The translations under genes were made by a program, and so were the position numbers. A DNA stretch of 64,000 nucleotides, taken from contig NZ_JACCFQ010000001.1 of the NCBI RefSeq assembly GCF_013410215.1, forward strand, positions 1 to 64,000, given 5' to 3'. How positions within the stretch are numbered: the stretch's first letter is position 1; every line of letters starts with the position of its first letter. The DNA is from Nesterenkonia sandarakina (GTDB lineage: Bacteria > Actinomycetota > Actinomycetes > Actinomycetales > Micrococcaceae). Positions 7,749 through 16,628 of this stretch are shown here, piece by piece. Under the pieces are notes generated by a model. It searched no databases. It was given only the letters and a program-made list of their open reading frames with translations, and was not told the DNA's origin.

Positions 7749-9092
7749 ATGACCGCAGAATCGATCTCCCCCGTGAAGAATCCGCTCCCGAAGGCCACCC
7801 TGATGGAGACCGCCCAGGTGCTCCGCGACGTGCAGATTCCGATGATCGCCAAGGGCCCCATCATCCGGCGCCCCAAGGTCGTGGCCGCTTCAGAACGCTT
7901 AGACCTCGACGGTCGGGCCGTGCGCAGGACCCAGACCCTGGCCAACAAATATGGCCGGGGCCCGCTGATGTTGAACATCCCAGGTCGTGACATGGCGTTG
8001 ATCCTGGATCCCGACGACGTCCACCGCGTGTTAGAGGATTCCCCTGAGCCCTTCGCCACCGCCGAGACGCTCAAGACCAGCGCGCTGAAGCATTTCGAGC
8101 CCAAGGTGGCCCTGATCTCCCACGGGGCCGAGCGCGCCCAGCGTCGTCGTCTCAACGAGGAGGCCCTGGACCACGGACACCCAATCCATCACATGGCCGC
8201 CACCTTCATGCCAGTGGTCAAAGAGGAAGCCAAGGCGCTGGTGGACCAGGTGCGCGGCAGCGGCGGGACGCTCGACTATCAGACCTTCATCGATGCATGG
8301 TTCCGGGTCGTCCGGCGCGTGGTCCTGGGTGATTCCGCCCGCGAAGACACCGAGCTCACCGAGCTGACCGAGAAGCTGCGCGCCGACGGGAATTGGGGGT
8401 TCTTCAAGCCCGTGGACAAAAGCGGTCGTGCGGAACTACTCGATCGCATACAAGCGGCGCTGGACCGGGCAGAGCCCGGAAGCGTGGCGGCTTTCATGGC
8501 TCAGCTGCCTAAAGAATCAGACGCCGAGCCGGCCCAGCAGATCCCACAGTGGCTCTTCGCCTTCGATCCTGCAGGGATGGCGACCTTTCGCGGACTGGCG
8601 CTGCTGGCCGCAGATCCTAAGACCCTGGATGCCGCCCGGCGGCAGATCCGGGAGGAGCAGGAAGAGGCTGCTCCGATGCTTCCGCTGCTGCGCTCCACCG
8701 TGCTGGAGTCCCTGCGCCTTTGGCCCACCACACCGATGATTCTGCGCGAGACCACCACAGAGGTGGAGTTCGACCACGGGGTGATGCCAGCTGGGACCTC
8801 TGTGCTGGTCTTCGCCCCGTTCTTCCACCGCGACGACCGGAATCTGGATTTCGCGCACCGCTTCGCACCAGAGCTGTGGGGGCGCCCGCGCACCCGGAAG
8901 GACTGGCCGCTGGTACCCTTCAGCGCCGGGCTGGGAATCTGCCCAGGACGGCACCTGGTGCTGCTGTTGACCTCGAACTTCATGGCCGAGATCCTCGGCC
9001 ACAGCGAGCTTGAACTGCAGTCACACACCCTCGATCCGGAGAGCCTCCCCTCACTACTGAACAACTATGGTCTGCGGTTCCGGCTGCACTGA
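7749..9092 (+). CDS. Cytochrome P450
   Basis: 447 residues. The heme-ligand loop FSAGLGICPGRH is present near the C-terminus (Cys ~398), with the ExxR pair in LESLRLWP and the PERF-like region FAPELWGRPRTRKDWP before it. The I-helix Thr region is altered: FAFDPAGMATFRG replaces the usual AGxxT, a change that may affect oxygen activation. GAGGAGG precedes the ATG. The operon partners are an SDR and an unknown 480-residue protein. A soluble bacterial P450 needs a ferredoxin and reductase; none is encoded nearby, so redox partners must come from elsewhere. Substrate unknown. Confidence 0.9.
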   Translation: MTAESISPVKNPLPKATLMETAQVLRDVQIPMIAKGPIIRRPKVVAASERLDLDGRAVRRTQTLANKYGRGPLMLNIPGRDMALILDPDDVHRVLEDSPEPFATAETLKTSALKHFEPKVALISHGAERAQRRRLNEEALDHGHPIHHMAATFMPVVKEEAKALVDQVRGSGGTLDYQTFIDAWFRVVRRVVLGDSAREDTELTELTEKLRADGNWGFFKPVDKSGRAELLDRIQAALDRAEPGSVAAFMAQLPKESDAEPAQQIPQWLFAFDPAGMATFRGLALLAADPKTLDAARRQIREEQEEAAPMLPLLRSTVLESLRLWPTTPMILRETTTEVEFDHGVMPAGTSVLVFAPFFHRDDRNLDFAHRFAPELWGRPRTRKDWPLVPFSAGLGICPGRHLVLLLTSNFMAEILGHSELELQSHTLDPESLPSLLNNYGLRFRLH

Positions 9093-9099
9093 GAAAACC

Positions 9100-9149
9100 G
9101 GCACAGGTCTTGGAGGCGCCGTCACAGCATTGCTCCGTGGACCTGTGCC
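9100..9149 (+). terminator. Possible terminator of the P450 operon
   Basis: GGCACAGGTC (9100-9109) and GACCTGTGCC (9140-9149) are perfect inverted repeats just after the P450 stop, with a 30-base loop and no T tract. The long loop makes this a weak call. Confidence 0.35.
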
Positions 9150-9296
9150 CAGCGGGGACGCGCCCGCGGTCTCGGGAACTCACCTGCAAACTCCGAGCCC
9201 ACCGGCATCTCAGCACGGGACGAGAATCCAGAAGATTCGGCACCACGGACCGAGGCTCCAAGCCCCGGTGGAAACGAGGCCGCTAGAAAGGAAGCA

Positions 9297-9467
9297 TGAG
9301 CTCTTCCACCCCGAAACGACGAGTAGTCCCCCGGTGGGCCTCCCTCAAGACCCTCCCGCTGGGGGCGGCGGGGGCCGCTCTGGCAGTCCCGTTCACTGCA
9401 AGGTTGTGGGTCCTCACGGTTGGCGGCAACGTCACCCCATGGCGCGGGTCACGGAATGGGCGCTGAA
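9297..9467 (+). CDS. Possible small protein (56 aa)
   Basis: An ATG preceded by AAAGGAAG opens a 56-residue frame beginning MSSSTPKRRVVPRWASLK, with one hydrophobic helix (LPLGAAGAALAVPF) and a basic end. After ~9435 a neighbouring frame continues with MARVTEWALKPLRSVL, so this could be the frameshifted remnant of a longer gene. It follows the P450 operon by 200 bp. No family recognised; low confidence. Confidence 0.25.
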
Positions 9468-9558
9468 ACCGCTGCGCTCCGTGCTCTAATCCCTGCGAGC
9501 GATCGATATCTCTACGGTTGAGCGGCAACTGACCAGCCAGTCGCTCTGGATCCACACC

Positions 9559-10536
9559 TCAAGTTCCTATGTGAACCTCTGCAGGAAGTGTCGCGACCGG
9601 TGCCACCACGACGTCTGCGAGCTTCCAATCCATCTCAACAATTCCAGCTCGAAGTTCTTGGAGCTGGCCCAGGGTCAGTGAGGCACCGTCTTTGGGCACG
9701 ATGAATAGTTCCGTATGGAAGACGTGCCCCTGGTCCCGGACCCGGGCGCCGGCGTCTTGGACCCACTCGAGACCGCGCGCATAATTCTCAACCGCCATGA
9801 TCAACGGGTGAGGCGCGTTTCCCTCAATGGTGCGTGCCCGAGAATCGGTCAGGTCCGTGACCGCCACTGACATGTTGCTCACGCCGTCTTTGACGACGCT
9901 GAGTCCCACGAAGATCGCGGCGGCGGCATCGAACCACCACAGGCCGAACCCCACCCCCGCGACACCTACAGCGGTGCCCAAGCTGGTCCGCCAATCAGCC
10001 TTGAGCATGTCTGCATCGGCGTAGAGCACTTTGTCGTGCAGAGCGCCAGCGAGTTTGATCTTCATCCGTCCCAAGATCACTGGCACCGGAATGAGCAGCA
10101 GCATCACCACGATCATGAACCACCCCTGCCAGAGGGTGTGGCCGAAGAGGTGAAACGTGCCGATGGGCGGATGCTCACCCTTCACCAGGCCAATCGCGGA
10201 CTCCAGGATCAGGAGCGATCCCATCACCAATAGTGCCGCGGCGGAGATCAGATGCCCCACCCCTACAGCGCGGTGCTGACCATAAGGCCTCCGACGCGTA
10301 GGCGGCTTCTTGATGATGGCCACGGCTACGAGGAATGCGATAGGAGGAATCAGAGCGAGCATGTCTTCGACCCACGCAGCCCTCATAGCCTGGGAATTCC
10401 CCATGACCGCGGCAATGAGCGAAACGGTGACGACTAAATACCCTATGGTGAACCATTCCAACCGGATCGCTCGGCGGACGGTCTGCTGAAGCTCCGGCGG
10501 CAGCTCGGTGCGCCCGAAGTTTAAGTCCTTTTTCAC
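9559..10536 (-). CDS. Cation diffusion facilitator (CDF) family transporter
   Basis: 325 residues with about six membrane segments. A His/Arg loop after TM2 (KKPPTRRRPYGQHRAVGVGHL) and the TM5 motif YADADMLKADWRTSLGTAVGV (the DxxxD of CDF proteins) identify it as a metal-cation/proton antiporter, followed by a C-terminal cytoplasmic domain. The N-terminal part is more divergent than in typical Zn/Fe exporters (VEDMLALIPP in place of HxxxD), so metal specificity is uncertain. It starts with GTG, overlapping the upstream stop as GTGA (4 bp), so it is translated with the lipoprotein gene before it. Confidence 0.85.
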   Translation of the reverse strand: MKKDLNFGRTELPPELQQTVRRAIRLEWFTIGYLVVTVSLIAAVMGNSQAMRAAWVEDMLALIPPIAFLVAVAIIKKPPTRRRPYGQHRAVGVGHLISAAALLVMGSLLILESAIGLVKGEHPPIGTFHLFGHTLWQGWFMIVVMLLLIPVPVILGRMKIKLAGALHDKVLYADADMLKADWRTSLGTAVGVAGVGFGLWWFDAAAAIFVGLSVVKDGVSNMSVAVTDLTDSRARTIEGNAPHPLIMAVENYARGLEWVQDAGARVRDQGHVFHTELFIVPKDGASLTLGQLQELRAGIVEMDWKLADVVVAPVATLPAEVHIGT

Positions 10537-11033
10537 TGTGGCTCTGGAGAGGATTCGTCGAGATATGCCTCGAGTGTGGTGAGGAACTGGTTCTCTCCCA
10601 TCGGTGCCGCGAGGACGAACTCAGTCACGGTGCCATCCGGAGCAGCGCGTTCCACGTAAGAACGCGTGATGGCCGCGTGAGTCGACCACGGTGTGTCTGT
10701 GGTGAAGCCCCCCGCGCCCAGATGGAGGTCACCTTCCTCGATGGCGGTCATGACAGCTTCCTCACCCGCTACCGTCCATTCGACATCGGCGTCGATCCGA
10801 TCCGCGAACCCTTCGATGAGCTCCACTTCAGTCCCGCTCGGTGCAGGTCCTGTGGCATCGACGTGGGGCGGGTGGTGCACGATGCCCACTCGCAGGGTTG
10901 AGCCCGACACCTCATCCAGAGTTCTCTCCGGGTCCGCTGGGTAACCCGAGGATGTACAACCCATCAAGGTCAATGCCGCGACAGCCACGAGAGCGCCTCC
11001 ACCTAAGGAGCGCACCAGTAGGTGAATCGCCAC
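10533..11033 (-). CDS. Periplasmic-binding-like lipoprotein
   Basis: 166 residues from the GTG at 11033, preceded by AGGAGGG at good spacing; an open frame extends to 11180 but lacks this signal. The N-terminus is a lipoprotein signal (LLVRSLGGGALVAVAALTLMGC). The mature part resembles a family 3 solute-binding protein cut short: TLRVGIVHHPPHVD, then TEVELIEGFADRIDADVEWTVAGEEAVMTAIEEGDLHLGAGGF. At 166 residues it contains roughly one lobe and looks truncated or reduced relative to the usual ~260. It is coupled to the CDF transporter by a 4-bp overlap and may present or sense metal for it (inference). Confidence 0.7.
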   Translation of the reverse strand: MAIHLLVRSLGGGALVAVAALTLMGCTSSGYPADPERTLDEVSGSTLRVGIVHHPPHVDATGPAPSGTEVELIEGFADRIDADVEWTVAGEEAVMTAIEEGDLHLGAGGFTTDTPWSTHAAITRSYVERAAPDGTVTEFVLAAPMGENQFLTTLEAYLDESSPEPQ

Positions 11034-11494
11034 TGAACCCTCCCTCCTATGTGAGGTCACTGACCGTCCACAAACCCCAGCGAAAGATGAACCACTACTG
11101 GTCCGCTGGAGACTCTGATCAGCTTCGATCATGATTACCACTCTCGAGGAAAAGCTGCCAGAGCGCCACAGCCCGCGCATCGACTGTTGAGAAGCATGTC
11201 TTTACGTTCTGGGACCTGACCGATATCTTGAAATCAGCTCTAGCCACGGGCCCAACCCTTCGACACGGGGCCCAGCTATCGAGCACACACTCCTCCAGCC
11301 CTCGCTGCAGAAATCGCCTCCTGCCGCGACCTCGGAGCAGGCGAGCAAGCATTCGCCGCGATCCGCCAACTCACAGAGTCGCCCGAACGTCCTGCCACCG
11401 GAGGCTTTCTCCGGGGAATCTGGCCCACTCCAGCGACGCAACTACATCCATTCCAGCTCCCCGTACTTCTTAGAACCTGTGAAGGAGTTTTCTC
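11034..11494. other. Intergenic region between divergent units
   Basis: About 460 bp between the leftward lipoprotein/CDF pair and the rightward dehydrogenase operon. I see no gene. It should hold both promoters, but no boxes stand out. Confidence 0.4.
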
Positions 11495-12706
11495 ATGAAG
11501 GCACTTGTATGGCACGGCGTAGGCGATATTCGTCTCGACAGTGTCCCCGACCCCAAGGTCCAGGAGTCCACTGATGCGATCGTGCGCATCACTCGCAGCG
11601 CGATCTGCGGAACCGATCTCCACTTCATCCGGGGCACGATGGCCGGGATGCGCGAAGGCACGATCCTCGGTCACGAGGCTGTGGGCGTGGTCGAGGAAGT
11701 CGGCGCCGCAGTGCGCGGACTGACCCCCGGGGACCGGGTCCTGGTGTGCTCCACCATGTCCTGCGGGGTCTGCCGCTACTGCCGGATGGGCCAGACAGCA
11801 CAGTGCGATGTCGCCAACCCCAACGGCCCTCAAGCCGGTACCTGTTTCTTCGGAGGCCCTGCCCCCACCGGTTCTGTCGACGGGCTGCAGGCTGAATATG
11901 CGCGAATCCCGTGGGCTGCCAACACGCTGATCCCGTTGCCGGAGAAGATCTCCGACGACGACGCCCTGCTGCTCTCCGACATCTTCCCCACCGCCTGGTT
12001 CGGCGCCGAGCTGGCCGGGATCAGGCGCGGCGACACCGTGGCCGTCTACGGGGCAGGGATCGTGGGACAACTGGCCATCGCCTCGGCCTACCGCCAAGGA
12101 GCCGGGCGAGTCTGGGCCATCGACGGAGTCCAGACGCGGCTGGTCAAGGCAGCGGAGCAGAAGGCAGAGGTCATCGACTTCAACCGTGAAGACCCGGTGG
12201 AGGCCCTCATGGACGCCACCCTGGGAGTCGGAGTCGATGCGGTGATCGAAGCGGTAGGAGTCGATGCCCAGCGACCCACCCGCGGACCAGCCGCGCAGAA
12301 GTACGCCGCCCAGGCAGAGAAGTTCGACGCCGAGGTCGCCCAGACCGCACCCGAGACCAACATCGAAGGCGAGAACTGGGTACCGGGCGACGCGCCCTCG
12401 CTCTCTGCGCAGTGGGCGGTGGAATCGGTAGCCAAATACGGACGGATCGGCATGATCGGGGTCTTCTCTCCGGACCTGACATCATTCCCGCTCGGGATGG
12501 CCACGAACAAGAACCTCACCCTGCGTGGCGGCAACTGTGACCACCGCTCGGTGACGCCGCCGCTGTTGGACCTGGTGGCCGGCGGGTTGTTCGACCCCCC
12601 GCCGTTCATCACCCAGGAAGAACCGTTGGACGACGTCGTTGAGGCGTATCTGAGCTTCGACCGTCGAGAGGAGGGTTGGCTGAAGACCGTTCTGGCCCCG
12701 CAGTGA
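11495..12706 (+). CDS. Zinc-dependent alcohol dehydrogenase family protein
   Basis: 403 residues, medium-chain dehydrogenase. The catalytic zinc site shows as CGTDLH (Cys ~37), GHEAVG (His-Glu ~60) and the structural zinc loop CGVCRYCRMGQTAQC. The Rossmann motif is AVYGAGIVGQLA. The ~50-residue insertion around 255-300 (QRPTRGPAAQKYAAQAEKFD...) is typical of the glutathione-independent formaldehyde dehydrogenase-like subfamily that oxidises short alcohols or aldehydes. AAGGAG sets the ATG. A GntP permease starts 40 bp downstream, so the natural substrate may be a polyol or sugar acid rather than formaldehyde (inference). Confidence 0.9.
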   Translation: MKALVWHGVGDIRLDSVPDPKVQESTDAIVRITRSAICGTDLHFIRGTMAGMREGTILGHEAVGVVEEVGAAVRGLTPGDRVLVCSTMSCGVCRYCRMGQTAQCDVANPNGPQAGTCFFGGPAPTGSVDGLQAEYARIPWAANTLIPLPEKISDDDALLLSDIFPTAWFGAELAGIRRGDTVAVYGAGIVGQLAIASAYRQGAGRVWAIDGVQTRLVKAAEQKAEVIDFNREDPVEALMDATLGVGVDAVIEAVGVDAQRPTRGPAAQKYAAQAEKFDAEVAQTAPETNIEGENWVPGDAPSLSAQWAVESVAKYGRIGMIGVFSPDLTSFPLGMATNKNLTLRGGNCDHRSVTPPLLDLVAGGLFDPPPFITQEEPLDDVVEAYLSFDRREEGWLKTVLAPQ

Positions 12707-12746
12707 ACACCCCCGAGAGCCGGCCCACCCGACCCTAGGAGATCCC

Positions 12747-14099
12747 ATGTCCACCGCAGCCCTGTTATTGACCATCGCAGGCGCCGTCGTCGTGCTCTTC
12801 CTGCTCATCATGCAGCTGAAACTCCACGCCTTCGTCGCCCTGCTGCTGACCAGCATCCTCACCGCTGTGATCGTGGGGATCCCGCTTCACGAGATCATCG
12901 ATACCGTCGAAGAGGGCATGGGCGGGGTCCTGGGCTTCGTCGCGATCATCGTGGGCCTGGGCGCAATGTTCGGCCAGGTCCTACGCGCCACCGGCGCGGC
13001 CGAGAAGATCGCCGACACCCTGGTGGAGGCCTTCGGAGAGAAGCGTCTCCCCTGGTCTTTGGGTGCGACCGGTCTGATCCTGGCGATCCCGGTCTTCTTC
13101 GACGTCTTGTTAGTGATGCTGATGCCGCTGGTGTTCAGTCTGGTGCGCAAAGCTCAGACCACCCTTGTGGTGCTCGCGCTGCCGCTGCTGGCAGGGATCA
13201 GCGCGGGCCACAGTCTGGTCCCACCCACGCCCGGTCCGGTGGCGGCTGCCGGGGTGCTCGGAGCTGACCTGGGGTGGGTGATCGCTTTGGGCCTGGCTGC
13301 CAGTGTGCCTGCGGTGATTCTGGGTGGGGTGTTCTACGGGAAGTTCATCAGCCGGTACGTCACCGTCGGGGTGCCTGAGGACCTTGATCAAGACGATGAG
13401 GACGAGGACGGACCCGAGTCGGACTCCACGCCCAGCTTCCCGCTGATCCTGACCATCCTGGCTATCCCGCTGGCGCTGATCCTGGGAAACACCGCCTCAG
13501 AGGCGCTGTTGGATGAGGACCACATGGTCACCCAGGTCCTCGCCTTGGTAGGAGACCCGATCGTCGCGCTGATCATCGCGGTCCTGTTGGCGTTCTACGT
13601 CCTGGGCGCACGGCGTGGGCTGGGTCGCGAGGACCTGCAGAAGGTGGCCTCCAGCGCGCTGACCCCGGTGGGTCTGATCCTGCTGGTCACCGGTGCTGGC
13701 GGGGTCTTCGGTCAGGTGCTGGAGGACTCCGGGGTCGGTGAGGCGCTCGAGGAGACGGTCGGCGGCCTTGGGGTCCCGGTGATCGTCCTGGCGTTTCTGA
13801 CCGCCGCGCTGCTGCGCATCGCGCTGGGCTCCGGCACGGTGGCCACGGTGACTGCTGCCGCGATCATCGCGCCGCTGCTGGAGGGCGGCGAGCATACAGC
13901 CGGGATGGTGGCGGCGGTGGTGGTGGCCATCGGCGCCGGCGCCACAGTGCTCTCTCACGTTAATGACTCCGGGTTCTGGCTGGTCAACCGGTACCTGGGT
14001 CTGAATGAGAAGCAGACGCTGATGACCTGGACAGCCATGCAGACCATCCTCGGGGTCACTGCCTTCGGCACAGTCTGGGCGATCAGCCTGGTCGTGTGA
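12747..14099 (+). CDS. GntP family permease (gluconate-type H+ symporter)
   Basis: 450 residues with about 12-14 membrane helices. Family signatures include GLGAMFGQVLRATGAAEKIA near the start, the LAGISAGHSLVPPTPGPVAAAGVLGAD stretch in the middle, and the late ATVLSHVNDSGFWLVNRYLG. These are diagnostic for GntP transporters of gluconate and related sugar acids. AGGAG precedes the ATG. It lies 40 bp after the dehydrogenase, implying one transcript that imports and oxidises a hydroxy acid or polyol. A hydrophilic acidic loop (DQDDEDEDGPESD) near residue 215 is an elongated cytoplasmic linker. Exact substrate unknown. Confidence 0.92.
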   Translation: MSTAALLLTIAGAVVVLFLLIMQLKLHAFVALLLTSILTAVIVGIPLHEIIDTVEEGMGGVLGFVAIIVGLGAMFGQVLRATGAAEKIADTLVEAFGEKRLPWSLGATGLILAIPVFFDVLLVMLMPLVFSLVRKAQTTLVVLALPLLAGISAGHSLVPPTPGPVAAAGVLGADLGWVIALGLAASVPAVILGGVFYGKFISRYVTVGVPEDLDQDDEDEDGPESDSTPSFPLILTILAIPLALILGNTASEALLDEDHMVTQVLALVGDPIVALIIAVLLAFYVLGARRGLGREDLQKVASSALTPVGLILLVTGAGGVFGQVLEDSGVGEALEETVGGLGVPVIVLAFLTAALLRIALGSGTVATVTAAAIIAPLLEGGEHTAGMVAAVVVAIGAGATVLSHVNDSGFWLVNRYLGLNEKQTLMTWTAMQTILGVTAFGTVWAISLVV

Positions 14100-14179
14100 C
14101 TGTCGACGTCCTGGTCGATGGTGAGACAGCCTCAAGTTGGGACCTTTACCAGTCCGAGAAACTGAAGAAGGAGACGATT

Positions 14180-14479
14180 GTGGCTATTTTCTCTCACGAG
14201 AACCCACCAAAGAGCCCGCGGGACGTGCGCATCTACGCGGCATTCGAGCTGCTCTACACCGGACTCGACGTCGGCGCGTCGATCATGTTCCTCACCGGCA
14301 GCATCTTGTTCTTCTCAGGATCCACCATGACCGCTGGCACTGTCTGCTTCCTGGTGGGTTCCCTCTTCTTCTTGGCCAAGCCGGTCTCCCGCTTCATCCG
14401 CGAACTGATCTTCACCCGAACGAACACTGGCATCCAGGAACTTGCCGACAGAGCAACCCCAGGACTCCGCGAACGCTGA
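14180..14479 (+). CDS. YrhK-family membrane protein
   Basis: 99 residues starting at GTG 14180, chosen because AAGGAG lies 8 bases upstream; the frame stays open back to 14096, overlapping the permease, but without a ribosome site. Two helices (LDVGASIMFLTGSILFF and MTAGTVCFLVGSLFFLAKPVSRF) match the YrhK domain, a small two-helix membrane protein of unknown role. It probably belongs to the dehydrogenase/permease transcript. Confidence 0.75.
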   Translation: MAIFSHENPPKSPRDVRIYAAFELLYTGLDVGASIMFLTGSILFFSGSTMTAGTVCFLVGSLFFLAKPVSRFIRELIFTRTNTGIQELADRATPGLRER

Positions 14480-14484
14480 AGAGC

Positions 14485-14871
14485 TCAGCCTTCTCCGGAG
14501 AACCCAGAGCTGATAGCCACGCCCAGTTCAGCCTGCCGAGTGTCTACGTGACGCAGCTGAATCACCAACGCAGCGTCAGACTCCACTGTGATGCCGTAGG
14601 CCACTCCCAGCGGGATCGCCTGGGGGTCGATCAGGTCGTTGATCCGCACGTGGCGGACCCTACTCGCGGGCACCTCGATCAGATAAGGCCCCACCGGGTC
14701 ATCTTCGACGTGGAACACCGTGACCTCGGCGCAGACTGTTTCACTTCCGGTGTTGAGCAGGCACAGCTCGTCTCGGCTGGTGAACTCCGGCTCGTGCCCG
14801 GTGGACCCATCAGGCATGAACCCAGCAGCGAAGGCCCAGCTAGTCCGTCCCATGGTCTTCTGCTCACCCAT
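14485..14871 (-). CDS. Anabaena sensory rhodopsin transducer (ASRT)-family protein
   Basis: 128 residues, no signal peptide. The opening MGRTSWAFAAGFMPDGSTGHEPEFTSRDELCLLNTG and the later PASRVRHVRINDL and GVAYGITVESDAALVIQL fit the beta-sandwich ASRT family (PF07100), named after the soluble partner of Anabaena sensory rhodopsin but much more widespread than rhodopsins. Start ATG 14871 is 7 bases after AAGGAG. The TGATG junction joins it to the upstream oxidase (one-base overlap), so the two are made together. No rhodopsin gene is in the window; a carbohydrate-linked role suggested by the partner enzyme is inference. Confidence 0.8.
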   Translation of the reverse strand: MGEQKTMGRTSWAFAAGFMPDGSTGHEPEFTSRDELCLLNTGSETVCAEVTVFHVEDDPVGPYLIEVPASRVRHVRINDLIDPQAIPLGVAYGITVESDAALVIQLRHVDTRQAELGVAISSGFSGEG

Positions 14872-16106
14872 CACTGTTCTCCTTCCGCGCCGAGGATCCG
14901 GCGCAGGTAGTCGTTGAGATAAGTCCCTTGCGGATCCAGCTGCCGACGGATCTCACCGAACCGGTCCCAGTGGGAGTACATCTGGCTCAGCTGCTCCGCA
15001 GTGCAGGTGTGCTTCTTCCCCCAATGCGGGCGCCCACCGTCGCCCAGGAACAGCGGCTCCATATCCTTGAAGTATTCCTCGTAGTCGAGTTCCGCGTTGT
15101 GCAGCAGCGCGATTGTCATGGTCGGGCGCTCTCGGGCGTTGGAGAGCATCGCCTGGTCAGCAGCGATGGTCCGGACCAGGACCCGCCACCCGACGCTGGA
15201 CCGGTGACGCTCCTTGATCCTCTCCCGGGCCGCACGGAACGTCTCCAGCCCGGTGGCGCGCGGGAGCATGTACTCCATCTCGTCGAACCGCAGATCCCGG
15301 TGGTTCGGGATGATCTCATACGAGGATCCGGTCTCTTCGCGCTTGACCCGACCGGGTGGGCGCAGCCCATCGAGCCGACCGGGTTCATCAAGGATTCTCA
15401 CCTGGGCGTGATCGCTGCGCGGATACCAGTAGAAGTCCACATGGCGATAAGTCGCGGCCAATTCATCGAAATGCTCGAGGACCCAGTCGATATGGGTCAT
15501 GATGTTGACCCGGTGCAGCTCATAGGCCGGGCGAACCCGCAACGTTAACGAACTCAGCGTCCCCAACGCACCGAGGGAGACCTGGACTGCTCGGGTCAGT
15601 TCAGAGTCCGGGGCTTCTCCCGCATCGACTCCAAACGGCAGAACTTCGCCCGTGCCGGTGACCAGTCGCCCGCCCACCAGAGTGGAGGAGAGATTCCCCA
15701 GAGTCTCCCCCGTGCCGTGGGTCCCGGTCCCGATGGCTCCAGCGATCGTCTGATAGTTCACGTCCCCGAAGTTCTCCAGGGCGAGCCCTACCTCGGCGAG
15801 TTCACCACCAAGGGCCTCCAGGCCGGTGCCCGGAAGGATAGTCGCTGTTCCTGCGTCGGCGTCGTGGCTTACCACCCCGCTCATCTGATCGAGGGAGACC
15901 AGGGTGTCTTCGGTGCGCATGATCGGGGTCGAGGAGTGCCCGGACCCGACAGGCCGCAGAGTCTCACCATTGTGTGCACTCTGGCGGACGAGCCCGCTGA
16001 GCTCCTCTTCGGTCCGCGGGGACGCCCGCTGTTGGGCGGTGAAGGAGAGGCTCCCCGACCAATTGGTGAAGCGGAAGTCCTTCTCGAGAGAACTTGTGTG
16101 CGTCAT
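14871..16106 (-). CDS. D-arabinono-1,4-lactone oxidase-type FAD-linked oxidase
   Basis: 411 residues. An N-terminal FAD_binding_4 domain carries LRPVGSGHSS and the TGTHGTG loop (IAGAIGTGTHGTG, ~residue 125). A C-terminal ALO domain ends with HWGKKHTCTAEQL and the LDPQGTYLNDYLRRIL signature of sugar-1,4-lactone oxidases. It should oxidise an aldono-lactone or alditol using oxygen. GGAAGGA precedes the ATG. The upstream frame ends inside its start (ATGA) and the ASRT-like protein starts in its stop, giving a chain of coupled genes. The exact sugar is not deducible. Confidence 0.9.
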   Translation of the reverse strand: MTHTSSLEKDFRFTNWSGSLSFTAQQRASPRTEEELSGLVRQSAHNGETLRPVGSGHSSTPIMRTEDTLVSLDQMSGVVSHDADAGTATILPGTGLEALGGELAEVGLALENFGDVNYQTIAGAIGTGTHGTGETLGNLSSTLVGGRLVTGTGEVLPFGVDAGEAPDSELTRAVQVSLGALGTLSSLTLRVRPAYELHRVNIMTHIDWVLEHFDELAATYRHVDFYWYPRSDHAQVRILDEPGRLDGLRPPGRVKREETGSSYEIIPNHRDLRFDEMEYMLPRATGLETFRAARERIKERHRSSVGWRVLVRTIAADQAMLSNARERPTMTIALLHNAELDYEEYFKDMEPLFLGDGGRPHWGKKHTCTAEQLSQMYSHWDRFGEIRRQLDPQGTYLNDYLRRILGAEGEQ

Positions 16107-16456
16107 CTGTGGTTCCTTCCGTGTTGTTCGCTCTGGGGCGTCTTCGGTGCCCGCTCTCCCGCGTGCAACGTGGCGATCTCCTCGGGGGATAACCGAGGTT
16201 CAAGACGCACCGGGGCACGGTATTGCGGCCGTTCGGGAGGTCCATCCGTGGGGGCTGTTCCCGTGGGGGCTGTTCCCGTGGGATGTGGGCCGGAGCAGAA
16301 TGCCCGATTTTGCGTGAGGGGGGGGGCTTGCTCGGGGGCCCTCGGGTGCCGGGAGGAGTCCGGGCGTCTCCCGGTCACAGGTCGTGGAGGAACACACGAG
16401 TCACGCGACGAAACGCCTGCAGTGGTATCGCACCACAGGTGCAGCGGATGCATCAT
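16103..16456 (-). CDS. Possible small Pro-rich protein upstream of the lactone oxidase
   Basis: A 117-codon frame whose stop overlaps the oxidase ATG as ATGA. Its last ~45 residues (YRAPVRLEPRLSPEEIAT and onward) look protein-like, while the first part is Cys/Pro/Arg-rich and contains the HPTGTAPTGTAPTDG repeat encoded by the 15-bp tandem repeat and a run of nine G/C. No good ribosome site is visible, so the true start may be internal. Unrecognised; may be a leader peptide or a degraded gene. Confidence 0.3.
   Translation of the reverse strand: MMHPLHLWCDTTAGVSSRDSCVPPRPVTGRRPDSSRHPRAPEQAPPLTQNRAFCSGPHPTGTAPTGTAPTDGPPERPQYRAPVRLEPRLSPEEIATLHAGERAPKTPQSEQHGRNHR
16246..16282. repeat. 15-bp tandem repeat, ~2.5 copies
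   Basis: CCGTGGGGGCTGTTC occurs at 16246-16260 and 16261-16275, then a partial third copy. A homopolymer of nine G follows at 16318-16326. Both lie in the 520-bp region upstream of the lactone oxidase, which otherwise shows only the uncertain small frame. Confidence 0.8.
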
Positions 16457-16628
16457 AGCGGGACCTTGAACATCGTCAGTCGAGCGCCCGGGGCTAGAGC
16501 TACCACCATCGTATCGGTTGCCTGCTCAGCCTGCTGGCGTCGCAGGTGCTTCTGTCCGGTGCTTTTCATCAGGTGCGATCAAGCTCTGCACCCTTGCGCA
16601 CTGGGTGCCCCGACCGTAGCGTGCTGCC

